A stretch of 64,000 nucleotides of DNA from NCBI RefSeq assembly GCF_003589595.1, contig NW_020654080.1:11187698-11251697 (forward strand). Reading direction: 5' to 3'. The translations under genes and the position numbers were made by a program. The notes under the pieces were generated by a model. It was not told the origin of the DNA, searched no databases, and saw only the letters and a program-made list of their open reading frames with translations. Below, piece after piece: positions 35,128-48,900 of the stretch. The first letter of the stretch is position 1. Each line of letters begins with the position of its first letter. The stretch is from Hyposmocoma kahamanoa. Lineage: Eukaryota > Arthropoda > Insecta > Lepidoptera > Cosmopterigidae.

Positions 35128-35362
35128 TAGAGTAGCTGTAAGTTTTAGTACTCCCGGATTCTCTCCATATTTTTCGGTATAGTACAGTTCAGTATGAGTG
35201 TGTATAATATTAAGTGTGTATAATAATAAGTGGATATCTAAGTTTAATTTAAGACTCATTTCTTGATTCTACAGTCAAACTGTATATACAGTTTTGTAGA
35301 ACTATGACTATATTAAGACAGTTGTACCTTATATATATAAATAAATAAATAAAATAAAAACT
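35128..35362 (+). mobile_element. 3' UTR and (ATAA)n tail of the LINE at 33004
   Basis: AT-rich sequence after the stop ends in ATATATATAAATAAATAAAT and AAATAAAA near 35333-35360. Such a simple-repeat tail marks the 3' end of a target-primed insertion. No matching target duplication was identified at 33000. Confidence 0.65.
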
Positions 35363-36060
35363 TGCTTCGATCCGGCTGAAAATTTGTATGAGGGGGTCTT
35401 TAGGAGTCCTTAACCATAATTTTGGGTCAAAAGTTTCTTTTCGCCATTTTTTAATATGGCTGTCATATAAGCGTTTTTTTCGTCAAAAGTGGCTGCCGAA
35501 ACGGACTTGCTCTGATTCGGCTGAAAATTGGCATGCGGAGGCCTCTAGAAGTGCCGGAAAATAATTTGTGGTCAAAATTGGTTTTTCGCCATTTTATAGA
35601 AGCGTTTGTTGGTGGCAGAAAAAAAAATGCTCTGATCCCTTTGAACATTGGCATGTGTGGGTCTCTACGAATGCTTGATGATAATTTGTGATCAAAAATG
35701 GTTTTACGCCATTTATTAATATGGCCGCCATTCAACAACAAATAAAAATTATCTCTAGTTCAACTGAAAATTGATATGTCGGGATCTCTATAGGTGTTGG
35801 ATAATAATTTGCAGTCGATATTTATTTTTCGCCTTTTTTCAATATGGCTGCCATACAAACTTTTTTAGCGCCAGATAAAAATTTGCTCTAATTCGATTGA
35901 AAGTGGAAATGTCGGGGTCTCTATGAGTGTTTAATAATAATTAGCGGTCAAAATTAATTTTTCGCCATTTTTCAATATGGCTGCCATACAAACTTTTTTG
36001 GCGGTAGATAAAAATTTCTTCTAATTTGACTGAAAATGGCATGGCTTCAATCACAATTTG
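35363..36060. repeat. Degenerate tandem array, about 120-145 bp unit
   Basis: At least five diverged units. Each holds GAAAATTGGCATGNNGGGG, TCTCTANGAGTG, AATAATTTG, GGTCAAAATT, TTTTCGCCATTTTTCAATAT and ATGGCTGCCATACAAAC. The TTCGCCATTTT word recurs near 35441, 35586, 35708, 35829 and 35964. Sequence just outside the two upstream LINEs (ATGGCCGTCATACAAA at 32871, ATGGCGGCC at 33004) matches the same unit. The array probably extended further before those insertions. Confidence 0.75.
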
Positions 36061-36613
36061 GGGTAAAAAATTCTGATTCGAACCAAGCTAGCCTCAATTT
36101 TCAAAGCAATCCTAGACCACTTGGCCAAGACGACCTTTTCCTAACCTGTCGGCCTCGGTGTTGCCATATTATGAACATGAAATAATGAAACTAATTCCAT
36201 CCTACTTCCTATTCTATTCTAGGCTTGGCCCAGTGTCAGTTTCGATTAATGTTTCCCACTTCCTACCCCATTTTTGTTCAAACTGACGCATGACGGCAAT
36301 GATATTATACTCTTATCGTCGTAAACGAGTTTCTTCTAAGCTGCCAATCGCGAACTCGCGATGGCTAATATAGGCAATTTTTTATGTTGTCTCGCCTCGT
36401 CACTCGTCTCATCTCGCCTCTCTCGCCAGTGGAAAAGCACTTAGTCAATGGCTCAATCTCTAACTACTCTAACCGAAAAAAGTAAAAAAAAAAAAATGTC
36501 ACACGAATGTCACGAATCTTTGCACATGCATGCAATCACAATGCCATGCAGTATTGATTGCCGGAAATTCGGAATACTTGTAGTAAAAATTGCTAATAAG
36601 AATTTTACTCAAA
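36061..36613. other. DDX20 promoter and 5' UTR
   Basis: Non-coding up to the DDX20 start codon. The final 150 bp are T/C-rich (CTCGCCTCGTCACTCGTCTC) and then AT-rich. No TATA box is evident. Confidence 0.4.
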
Positions 36614-39433
36614 ATGGTGTTAGCTCATGAAATGGCAGAAGGAACAAGGACTAAAGATATCAAAACATCCCAAGGCGTCACGTTCAGTTCTTTGCTGCTT
36701 GCGCCTGAAACTTTAAAAGGGCTACAAAATTCCGGCTTTTTCAAACCTTCTCCAATACAATTACATGCTATTCCACTTGGAAAATGTGGTTTCGGTGGGG
36801 AGATGTCTATACTTTAAACTTTTTATGATATTTACCATTATAAAACGTATATTTTTTCTTTTAGACTTAATACTAGAGGCGAAATCAGGCACTGGTAAAA
36901 CCGCTGTTTTTTCCATTATTGCATTAGAAAAACTGGACTTGCAAAAAGGATTGCAGACCATTGTTTTAACTCCTACACGAGAAATCGCTGCTCAAGTATG
37001 TGACGTAATAAAGCAGATTGGATGTAGCTATGAAGGTATCCTTTTAATTCACAACTCAACTTTTTGTACCAAAATTTTAATTCTGTAAGTTTTAAATGTT
37101 CTTTTATTATAGGCCTACAAGTAGAAGTTGTCATGGGTGGTTTACCGGTCCAGGATGACGTAGCTAAATTTAAGAAAAAAGTACACATTCTAGTTGGAAG
37201 CCCAGGCCGACTGCGGCAACTTGTTCAAGAAAAGTATGTCAGTGTGACTTCAGTCAGGCTCATAGTATTTGATGAAGCAGATAAACTAGTTGACAAAAGT
37301 TTTGTGGCAGATATTAACTACATTTTTTCTAGCTTACCACAAGAAAAACAGGTTATAATGAGTAGTGCCACTTATCCTGAAAAAGCTAGAGAAGCAATTA
37401 ATAAATACCTGCAAGGTGCTCAACATATTTGTCCTGATACAGACAGTATTTTACTTGGCATTGAACAAAGGGTAATATTTGTAAAGCACAATGTTAATAT
37501 AGTAAAACAGACAAAGTTTAGGTTCGAAGAATTATTAAAAATATTATCAAGGAAACCATTTAAACAAAGCTTAGTCTTTTGTAATTACCAGACCCGAGTA
37601 GCAGAAGTAGGAAAAATGTTAAAAAAGGAGAAATGGCCAGCAGAACAACTGTATGGACAACAGAATCAAACAGATCGTTTGGAAGCCCTTAAAACGTTGC
37701 AAGATTATGGGTGCAGAATATTGGTTTCAACTGATTTAGCAGCAAGGGGCATTGATGCATCTAATGTTGATCTAGTTATAAACTTTGAACCTCCTTTTGA
37801 ATGGCAAACTTATCTTCACAGGATTGGAAGAGCAGGTAGATTTGGATCTTATGGCGTAGCTGTAACAATTCTCAGTAAAGGACAGGAAGAAAATAAATTT
37901 AAAACCATGATAAGTGAAATCAAAGGATCAATCAACTTGAAAGAATTTTGGGATGATGAAACATTTGTTGCTGATGTTAATTTTAACATGACTAATTCCA
38001 CACAAATTGAATTAAAACCTCATGAGACTGAAAATGACAAAGAACAGATATTTCAGACGCTTTGGGATACATTGACTTCTCCATCAAAAATAGACCCAGA
38101 AGAAATAGAAAGCTTTGAAACTCTGTGCTCAGTTAAAGAAACAAAGGAAATTGGAATTAAACCTTTTTCTGATCTCTTGAACTCTTTTAGCATACATGAG
38201 CCCAATAATAATTTAAATGAAGAAAGTCCATATCAGTGCTTAAGCTTGCCAGATATCCCTACCGCCAAATATCGTGCTATAATTAACAATATACACACAA
38301 AAACAGACTCTGCGAAGCATATCATAGTAGAAAACTGCCAAAGAGGAGAGAAACAAGATGAATATGCTTTTGATATAAATAACGAAACATTGAACGTAAA
38401 CTTGAAAGAACTAAATATACTTCCAAAATTAACCTTAGCTACTGTAAAAAATAACATAGTAGGATTGGATAATTTGCAAAATGATGACAATATTAACAAT
38501 GATTATAAATTGGAATATCTTCAATTAACAGAAGCACTGCATGGAGCACAACATCCTGAAGTTTTGGGAAGCTCACTAGACACAAACTCACTAAATTCAA
38601 AATCTTTGGCTACTGTAGAGGATAGCATAGAAAGAAAAGATTATTTACAAAATCAAAATAATGGTTACAAAACTTTTGGCTTTGAAGACCCCGAAGTCTC
38701 GGATGCTCTGCGCGCAGCAGGACTTCCGACAGCTTTTAGTAGCAAAAAACTTAAAACCTCAAATAAAAAAAGAATCTATAAAACAAAAAACAAAAAGTTT
38801 ATAGAAAATACTCCTTGGCCTCTATCATCTAAAACTTTTAATCAGAAAAATATTTTTGATAATAATGTTCACAATAGTGATACAGGTGAGATTGGAGTTA
38901 CTTGTGGAGTCACAGTTACACATAGTTTCAGAAATGACTCTGTAAATGAGTACTCAAAGACATTGGAATTCAATGAACCTAATACATCAAATTATTTTCG
39001 AAATAAAAATGAACATAATTGTTTCAATAACACAATATGTCCGAATAAATTCGACTATAAAAATACTTTTACAAATCCACTACAGAGTAGTGATGTTGAT
39101 GAATACATTGCAAAGGATAATATGTGTGATAATACTAGTCAATATCAAAGATCTAAAAAAAATGAAAATACTCGAGCTCCTGTGAAGCAACACGAAGGTA
39201 ACACAACTTTGTATGGATGGACTACAAAGTATGGAAGACAAGATGATACTCATCAAACTAACGGCCTATTAAAACCGGAATGTTCCAAAGAAACAAGTGA
39301 TGATGACACAGAGAATGGCTCTTCTGATGAGTCAACATTGTCTCCAGAGTATGTTAACTGGTACAAAACATTGAAATACAGAACATTACAAGTTCAACTT
39401 GCTGTGTATGTTGATGAATTGTCCAAGCTTTAA
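36614..39433 (+). CDS. DEAD-box RNA helicase DDX20 / Gemin3
   Basis: ATP-dependent RNA helicase of the SMN complex that assembles spliceosomal snRNPs in cytoplasm and nuclear bodies. Exons 36614-36794, 36865-37035, 37113-39433; 2673 nt, 890 codons plus TAA, introns of 70 and 77 bp, phases 1 and 1. Q motif [14 protein letters not shown] (about 43-56), Walker A AKSGTGKT (66-73), PTREIA, GSPGR, DEAD at 171-174, SAT at 202-204, [10 protein letters not shown], and HRIGRAGR at 353-360. The N-terminal half resembles human DDX20. Residues from about 420 on are acidic, Asn-rich and poorly conserved, as in insect Gemin3, with a final [19 protein letters not shown]. The ATG at 36614 has AAA before it and leads straight into the helicase core. 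Confidence 0.93.
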
Positions 39434-39521
39434 ATGTTTTCCTTGTTATAAAGTAGATATTATGTAAGGATAAACATTGTTGTACTTACAAAAAGTCGGA
39501 TTGCTCAGTGGTATAAAAATC

Positions 39522-39556
39522 AATAAAAAATATACACTTTCTTATTTATATTTATT
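39522..39556. terminator. Facing poly(A) signals of DDX20 and TMX3
   Basis: AATAAA lies at 39522-39527 on the plus strand, 89 bp after the DDX20 stop. TTTATT at 39551-39556 gives AATAAA on the minus strand, 355 bp past the TMX3 stop. Cleavage usually occurs 10-30 nt downstream of the signal, so the two mRNAs would meet or overlap by a few tens of bases. Confidence 0.6.
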
Positions 39557-39910
39557 TTTAAAAATCATTCACAATACCAGACATCACAAAATACTGTTCA
39601 AATAAATTTAATATGGTCATGGAAGATTTATTTGAAATACACATTTTGAAAAAAATAGGCATAGTAAATGTCATCACGAAAATTGAGTCCCAAGGAAGAC
39701 ATAATAATAAATATTATGTAGTAACAAAAAAATTAATATAATTTGATCAACCAAATAGAAATGACTAGAACTTAATGTAACATGAAAATTCCACTTACTA
39801 CTTATTATAATATACTTATTGCCTGAGAAGTATCAAATTGTTAAGTTTTTGTAACTGTGTAAATGCAGTAGCTATGATTAGAGATTATAGAAAAACTAAA
39901 ACGTTAATCA

Positions 39911-42900
39911 CTAGTCCTTCTTCTCATGGGTATCTGTAATTTAAAAAAAATTAATTAGTATGTAGCACTCTACAAATTTCATAAAATAACCCTGATGAAT
40001 GACTAGGCTGCTGTAGAGATTAATAACTATTTATGTATATAACTATTTATAGATTAATAACTGCCTCCGTGGCCGAACGGTTACCATACCGGACTGCCAC
40101 GCAGAGGTCCCAGGTTCGATTCCCGGGCCGGGAGGAATATTTGTATGGCCTACAATTATTTCTCTCGTGAGTTTGGGTGTAATTTGTGGTTGTCTAAGTG
40201 TGTGTCCATGGCACCCGCGACTCAGGGTTTCCCTAGTGCGGGGCTATGTAGAGTCTGCGCGTTATTTATTAAAAAAAAAAAAATAGGAGTCTATGATGAA
40301 GGTATGAGAGCAAAGTGCTCAAGACTTGCCTGGTGCTTCCTCTTCTTCAGCGTCCAGTATATCGGCACAGCAAACCGAGTAGCAGATAAGCGATAGAAAA
40401 CCCAGTGGTAAGCCAAACACTAAAGCAGTCAAAACCGGGTTACCGCGCCACATGTTTATCAACGTTGTTCTAGTTTCGAAGAAACCTCTGTATAGACGAA
40501 CTGGCCAGTTATTACCTCCGTAAGCCTGAAAAAAATTCCAACTATTAATACTAGGACATATCGCTAGGGCGTGAGCACACACTAAGAAATTCGACGTGTC
40601 TGCTACAGAAAAGATGAAAATGGTCTTGTACACAACAAGAACATTGTCGGATCTAGCCACGAAAACGTGTCGTGTCTGTTGCAGACGAGAAAAAGATGAA
40701 AAGGTATGTACTATACGAATGATTTCGGACAGTAGACGTGTATAGGGTAAAATGTGTCAGTGCATTACGAGTCTTCCAGGTAGCTATCGTTTTGCATAGG
40801 GCGCACTATAAGTTTCCGGAACTGGCCACTTACATAAACAATATTTAAAAAGTAATTACAACAAAATTTTAGAAATTGGTTGTCTACATCACCATGGATT
40901 TTAACCATACATATAGAAAAAAAGGGAACATTTGGTATGGGGGAGTAGTTCGTGATGGCCTCGATATTATAAAAATGATCATATCGAGGTGACACGTCTA
41001 CAAACATCGCCACAGTGACATGGCGATCGTTGTACATACAAGATCTCTCGTAAAACGAGAAAATGCCAAGTTCTAGCGATACACCTTGTAAAAATTTGAT
41101 TGAAAACAAAATTTTTAAAACCAGTGAGATAACATTCCACCGGCTATTTGCATTTTTAGTTACTATTTATATTATTATTCTATTTCTATTATTGTTCAAT
41201 GTTTTCTTTTTGTCTCCATAGAAATTTCTAGACTCAAATATAGTGTTGTTCATTTACGATGGCTGATGTTTATCGACAATAAATTTTTACTGAAATGTTT
41301 GAATTTCTTGCTATGATTTTTGTAATTAAAGTCCCTAAAATATCGAAGCGAAAAGCATTCACGTTATATTGATTTCTTTTATTATTATTATTATTATTAC
41401 TAAACATTTTATTTCGAGTAACTTTAACACAACTTATATTTCGGACAACCGTTTCAATTTCATATCAATTTGTATGTTGCTGTTGCTTGAAGAAAAATGT
41501 ATGTGAATTATTGTTTTAGATAATTTACATATTTAAATTCCATTATACTCGTAGATTTAACGTAGAGTATTTTTAAGTTTTTCCAATGAGTTCAAAATAA
41601 GAGAAGGTTGGATTGACGCTGCAGGAAAATCTAAATATTGGTTTTCTTATTACTATTTCTGACTTTGTTTAAATTTCCATAGAAAAAGCATTTAAAAAAT
41701 AAATAACATAAAATCGGCTTTATTTTACATGTGCATGCAAAATAAATTAGAAACAATAATAGAAAATTACATAAATCCTTCATAAAAAACAACAATTTAA
41801 TTGATTAAATTCGTTGTTGGTTCGAGTTTACAGTGACAGCTTAACCAACCCGTGGTAACGTATAATGGAAAACTGACACTGGCGACGATCGCCATAAATT
41901 TTATATTCTTTTTAAAAAACTGACACTGGCCCAAGCCTAGTGGCCGCCATTAAGAAAATAATTTATATTAATATATTAATTTAATAATACACCAGTACCA
42001 GTGTATGTATAGTATGAAAAATAGAATATTTTATTTAATATTAAAAACAGCCACATGGTTCTAACTATCGATTCGGTAGGACCACATCCCTCGTGGAGTA
42101 GCGTCAGTTTAAGGTTAATAAGGGTAACAATTCACGGAGCGGTTTCCATCCGCGCCCGCCGGTGCTGCGGGACAGCGATTTTATTACAATACTCACGACC
42201 CTGCAAGTTTATGCGGGCACGAAGCCGCTGCGATTGCGGAACGGACCACCAACTTAGTGGGAGACAATCGCAAGTCGCGCGGTTAATAGAGAACTCATAC
42301 CGCGTGCGCCTGCACCACATTGCGCCGGAACCGACCGCCAAAGTGCGCGGGCGACAACGGCCGCCAAGCGCGCAGGTGATCGCATCCTGCGCGGTTCTAC
42401 TAGTACCCCGCCGCGCTAACCGCGAGCAACCGTCACCACTACAGGCGTAAAACGCGTCGTGAAATGTGCTACTAATTTTACACACTTAAGTATCACATTC
42501 TACTGATGTCGCGGTGTCGCGGCAGGCGCGGGTGAAAACCGCTCCGTGAGTTCTTAGCGTAACGAAAAATGAGTTCCAGCGCCATCCAACGTGTAACAGT
42601 TAGCTTTTATATACTAGTAGAATTTTACTAAAACGCCACCTGATGGTGAATGGCTGAACCAGGATGAAAAAAATACTGAAATATTGTAAAATAACTCTCA
42701 CTCAAGTGACTGTAAGTTTAATTTTGTTAAATTTTAAAATTGTGTTACGTTTTCCCATTTTAAGCCCTACCCAATCAAAACCTTTAAGTTATGCACACAA
42801 GCTAAAAAGTGGCGTCATCGGTACTCGATCTTACATAGCGTCATTACATATCTCCCCTATTTTTATTATCTATGGATTTAACTCGTGAAAATTTTCGTAG

Positions 42901-45900
42901 TACGATTTTGTACGATTTGAAGTGTAACTTAACAGCTCAGCGGAGCTTCGCTCGGCTTCAAACTGCTTTTGGCGATGGAGCACCATGCAAGACGACTATT
43001 TATAGCTGGTTTGCAGAATTCAAACGCGGTCGTGTGAATCTCAACGACGAATTTCGTGATGGTCGCCTGTCCACTGCTGTGAACATAAAAACATCGATGG
43101 CATGTGACATACCATGAGATTCAGGCATCTTTAGGCATAGGCATGAGTCAAATACAATCAATACTACACAAACATTGGGTGTGAAAAAGCTGTGCTCTCG
43201 GTGGATCCCATACAATTTGACTGAGGCTCAAAAAACGGATCGCGACACTTGGTGCAATGCCATGCTTACCAGATTCAACGAACGGGCGTCAAATTTGGTG
43301 TGGGACATAGTAACAGGTGACGAAACATGGATTTACAGTTACGATCCCAAAACAAAGCAGCACTCGAGCGTCTGGGTCTTTCGAGATGAGCCGAAACCAA
43401 CCAAACCAAACCAAATTGCTGCGTGCTAAGTGCCTCTAAGCGGATTGCTTTTTTTTAAAATAAAACTGGACACGTGGCTACTGTTGCTTTGGAGAATCGT
43501 TGTACCATGAATAGTAATTGGTACACGACCTTTTGTTTGCCGGAAGTTATTGACAAACTCCGTAAAAATAGCCGTAAACGCTGTATCATCTTGCGCCACG
43601 ATAATGCTAGTTCTCACACAGCCAGACAGACAAATTAATTTTTGAAGGTGAACGACGTTGACCTTATGAGCCATCCCGCGTACAGTCCCGATCTGGCACC
43701 TTACCTTGTGACTTTTATTTATTTTCAAAAATTGAGAACTAGTTACGCGATCAACGATTTTCATCACCTGAAGAGGCTATCGAAGAGTAGAGAGTATGTT
43801 TCAGAGATTGACACGGAGGAGTGGCATAAATGTTTTCAAACTTGGTTCAGTCGTATGAAAAAGTGCATTAACGCTAACGGAGAATATTTTGAGGAACAAT
43901 AAATTCATTTCTGACCATTTATAGTATTTTTTTCTTATTCATTCCGGAAACTTATAGTGCGCCCCACGTACTACTAACTGTGGGAAGAAATATGTTGTTG
44001 TATATGTTGACTACTAAGCAACACTCGTGTCCACGCGCATAAACGTTCTGTACTGACAATGCACTTCACCCCGCCCCATTGAATAGCAGCAGAGCGCGTT
44101 GTGTCAGGGGTAGATAAGATTTTTTTCTTGTCCTAAGCCGAGGCAGTGTACACGGAGGCTACAAACTGAACGACAGCGGGTGGCGAAGGCGACAGCGGGT
44201 GGCGAAGGCGACAGCGATGCGGCTGGCGGCTTGCGCGACTTGATCAAAAAGTCTAAGTTTGCATATATGCTGTTATCCACTGTACCGGCGCGGGCGGCGC
44301 GCGTGGCACAAGCGCCGCACTCCAAATTCAGTCCAGTTGAGCGGTGAATACGCGTTCGAATAGTTATAGTGTCATCTTGTTGCTTACCTACACCAATTTT
44401 CCGATTAATCAAATTTAGAGATATCGGAATCGGAGGAAATAATTTCAGCAGTTTTAGAAAGACCACCAATATGGAATAGATATGTTTATCGACCATAAAA
44501 ATAGAAGGAATCACTTAAAGAGAAGAATATTTATTTATTTTATGTTATTCACAATTAAAAAGTTTACGAAAAGGAACACAAGAGATGAATAGAGATGCTA
44601 TTTGTTCATAATTTAGTGTGATTCCAATTATGGCTTGATATTTATCAAGAATATAGTCAAACGTTTTCCACGGTCATGCTGGCGTTATCATAGAACTTAT
44701 CCCCGGATTTTATGTTTGGTCTTGACAATTTCGTCGAAACTTGCCTTTTTACTTTCTTTGTTTGTAGTACGGGTTCACGTCTTCTTGCCCCCATAATAAC
44801 TCATATTGAATAAAATAGGTAATTATAAAAAGGTCACATCACAGTACCGACATCAAGCAAATTAAGCGAAAAGGTCGCTGGCGTTGGAAACAGGCTATTT
44901 TTACCGCCCCACCGACCGCATCGCTGTCGCCACCTTGCCGCGCCGCCACTCGCTGTCGTCCAGTTTGTGGCCGTAAAGTAAATAACTGAGAAAATATTGT
45001 AGTAACCATAAGAGGCAGAAGTATTGTAAAATCTCAGAAATCTAACTTAAACTATGTAGGTTCGCCAACAATGCTGTATTTCTTGGAACACCTACACTTA
45101 TCCAAATAAACAAAGTAATAATAAAAAGTTTTTACAAACATTTCTGTGCTGCCGCCCTCACGCGCGTTAGGACGCGTTCCCATTATATCGTGACGACCAT
45201 GTGACGATAGATAGTCGTGCAATTGTAAAGCATTTGTGTTTTTGAAGCAGGGCGGAAGACAAAATTAAATGGTAACTGGGTAACACCCGCTCACAGTAAC
45301 GTGTGATTAAAAGTTACTTTAATTAATACTAATAACTTACCGGAGCTTGTTGATTATGAATTTGTTCAAGGAAAATAGAAATGGCTTCTGGAGTCATCAA
45401 AACTGGGTCATCATCAGGCATGTGATGATGGCTGGTAGTGGAATTGAGCACTAACAGATGGGGTACAGTCAGCTCTGACATGGCAATGGAATTAGCTAAC
45501 TCTGGGGAACCCATCCATCCAAATTGGAAACGAGGATGCAGATCGCTTTTCCTTTGTCTAAAACATTATTATATTTGAAAAGTGGGAAATTCAAATTAGG
45601 AAGATTAGATTAAAGCCAGCGTAATATAAATTTCAATGCTCTTAGGCCGAAATCGGAGCATCGCAGCGCATTTTTCTCTGCGGTATTAAAGAGCACGCTA
45701 CAGGATACTCGCTAACTCGGGAGACGCCGGTATCCACCGACATATGCCGATATCCACAGGTGTGCGCCGGAGTCTGCCTGAGTGCGCCGGGGACTTTTCG
45801 ACTACGTAGCCGCTAGCAGAAGGGATTCAAATCCGAGCGACCGGTAGCATGTCGGGTGACACGACGTCGTTCCAGTGGACTCTGCGGTACGCAGGTGCAC

Positions 45901-48900
45901 GGTCTCGGTATTGTAAAGGATAATATCCATCACTAGTTTGAGCTGGCGGGCAAAAGATCCTCTTCGATGCTCTCTCCCGCCGAGCGCCGCGCCGCCGCCG
46001 GTATGCGCTAGCTTACTATAGTAGCCCGTTAACATTTAAAACTACAGCGAAATAAGTTTTTTATTACGTATTACATAGTAGAAGGAAGAATTTTACAACT
46101 ATTTGTTTATTATACTAACTTGATAAGTCCTTCAACCATATCCTTAAAATCTCTTTCAGTCTGCGTAATTTCGTTCAATTTATTTTCAGCAACAATCACT
46201 ATTGCAATATATTTTCCTGTGTCCATCAGTTCATTTATATTTGATCTGGTAATCTTGGGAAAGAATCCGAAGCGTTCTGTATTAATCCACTTATCTAGTG
46301 TTTCATTTAAGGCTTCTTTATTGTCAATCAATTCTGGGGTAGCTAAAAATAAATGCGATTACTTACCACTAAACTTTATTATAGTGAATCAAGGTGATGT
46401 ATATATAAAAATAATTAGTTCATTAATACAAGGAAGGAGTAAATAATATAACTATTATTTACTTCGTGATACAAGTGATTAGAGTAGGTTCATGTTATAT
46501 TATAGATTACATAGTACAATGCCTAGTTAACCAGTACGAAAGATGATAGGAATAAGTTTTTTATTAAAAAAAAACTAATATAAATTAAAGAAAAACTACT
46601 GGTTGAACTTAAAATAAACATGAGGTCTGATAATTCGCGTTAATTGGGACGAATCCTTTTCGGAAAGAAAAAGATCAGTTGCACAGCAATGTCCCGTGAC
46701 GGTGGCACACGGCACTTGCATCTGCTATCTGCTATGCAGATCGTAGAGAGGAAAAGTCAATTGCCGAACCAATACAATTTATCAAGAATTAGGAATTACA
46801 ACCGGAAGATGACGATTAGAAGTCGGAACTCCGCCTTTGTGGCCTCAAACGCCGACTACGTGGGACAGAAATCTACATGAAGATTCAGGAATAATTTCAC
46901 TTGCTTATAATCTAATTGAAAACTGGCGCGGAACGGAGTATTGTAGGTACCTTAGTTATAACGAAAAAAGAGAGAAAAGAAAAAAGCGTATAAGCCTTGA
47001 GTCTGTTGCGAGTAATTATGTAGGCTACTGGCTACACTTCCCAGTGAAGTTAGGCCTAACATCTTTGTTTTTTTACGATTTCCACATTACAACGAAAAAA
47101 AGAAGCTTCCTTCGGATTCTAAAACATAATAAATTACATAATAACAAGTGATTACAGTTTATTACTTAATTATATCAACATAAACCAAATCTCGAACAAA
47201 ATGGTTGATAAGAAAGGGAGAAACTGTATTAATACCTTAAAATTTTATACTTTCAGTTTCGGATCAAGCGGAATCTTGAAGTACCGATGTTTGGATTATC
47301 GGGTCTCCATCCTAGATATATAATATGTACGTTCAATGTTTTTACATACCATTGAGATCTACTATTAATTATGTAAAATAAATTACCATCAAAGAAAAAC
47401 GCTTCCTCCTCTTTATAAACAAACACAGCGGTTTCATTGGGTGGTTTGATTTCATGCTTAATTATTTCATGTGACATTGCATAGAACCATGAATGGGGTT
47501 GGTATTTCTCAGCATGCACAGCGAATATTTCCTGGAAAAATTATTAAAAAATAATAATTTGTTGATTTGATCACATGATAATTACAACAGTGAAATTAAC
47601 TAAATGCACGGTAAGAAATAGCTCTCTCTTAATATAATATAAAGTGCTAACTAAACGTTGTTTCTTCATTACGAAAGTAATACGCATTGTTGTCATAGCT
47701 GTGTTAAATTATTCTGTACATCAGAACTCTGCAGTAAAGTTTCCTAATTTCAAAGTCGTACTTTGTCTGTTGTGTCTGCTTTGATGTCTCGTTTATCGTT
47801 TGTTATTGTTGTGATATTTCGAACCTTTTAGAGAAGAATCCCAAGTCTATAACACTATACACCGCGATATTTTAGTGTTATGCTATGAACTGAAGCAAAC
47901 TCAAAACTCAAAACTCTGGAGCTGAAGCAGTATGTCAAGGAGTACATAGTCGCCACTGTGCCATAACCACTTTGCTAAGGTACGAATAAATACCAGCTGC
48001 CTTATACGCGTGCTACCTAGGCCTTGGCGACTAGAGGCACTGGAGCGCGGAAAAAAAGATAATGTGATTGGACAATTATTTCCTTTCTTAAATTTTAATA
48101 ATTAAAGATTATTCTGATAGCAAGCATTATACAAAAAGAGTACAGCATTAATTCCATGTAAGCCCTTTTTGTAACACCTTGTATAGGTATTTGTAGTTTC
48201 ATTTTACCTTGAAACCTCAATGATTTGAAGATTGCTATTTGTACAGTTATTTAATAAGATGTTTTTGGTTAATGGTATCTAAATATTCAATTTCGATTTC
48301 TTCGAGTATATATCTCGATGGACCATTATAATGTTATTGGAATTTGCTCTTTGTAGGTTACAGAAATTAAAGCAAGATCAGAGCAGGCAACTAAGTTTCA
48401 CATCATGTATCGTCGCTTAGCAAACAACATTGCTCAGTTATTTAGCTCTTATTAGCTCAGTTATTTGGATATTTTAAAGGAGAGTTAAAAAACTGGTTAC
48501 AGTATTGCGTACAGTATTGTACACAAGATTGTTAATGACTATTAACAATTTATAGATAGCAAATAATTGTATGCCTGTTAATTTTTTTTTTATTGCCTTA
48601 TTATAAAAACTATACATATTAATAATAATATTCATGTTTGATTTTGACTTGAGTAACATACAAACATAAAAACTATCAATTTTCATTTTAAGCGGTATTG
48701 TTTGCTAAGCAACTACATTCAGTTATGTAAAATGACATTCAGGGTAGTATTCTAGAACTCTACTCAATGCTCAAGTTAGGATTGCACTGGAAATACGACC
48801 CTAATGGCAGGGACTTGAGTATGATTTCGAGTGCTTTAAACCATATTCAAACCCTGACTTGAGCATTGAGTAGAGTTCTAGAATACGACCGTTAGTAATG

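Noticed and set aside
40062..40136. tRNA gene (good A and B boxes)
   Set aside because: The acceptor stem does not pair, and the same sequence occurs three times with a shared 140-bp non-tRNA body, so it is a SINE head.
40765..41109. 114-codon minus-strand frame
   Set aside because: It overlaps a mariner-type terminal repeat and lies inside a TMX3 intron. No similarity was recognised; probably a repeat fragment.
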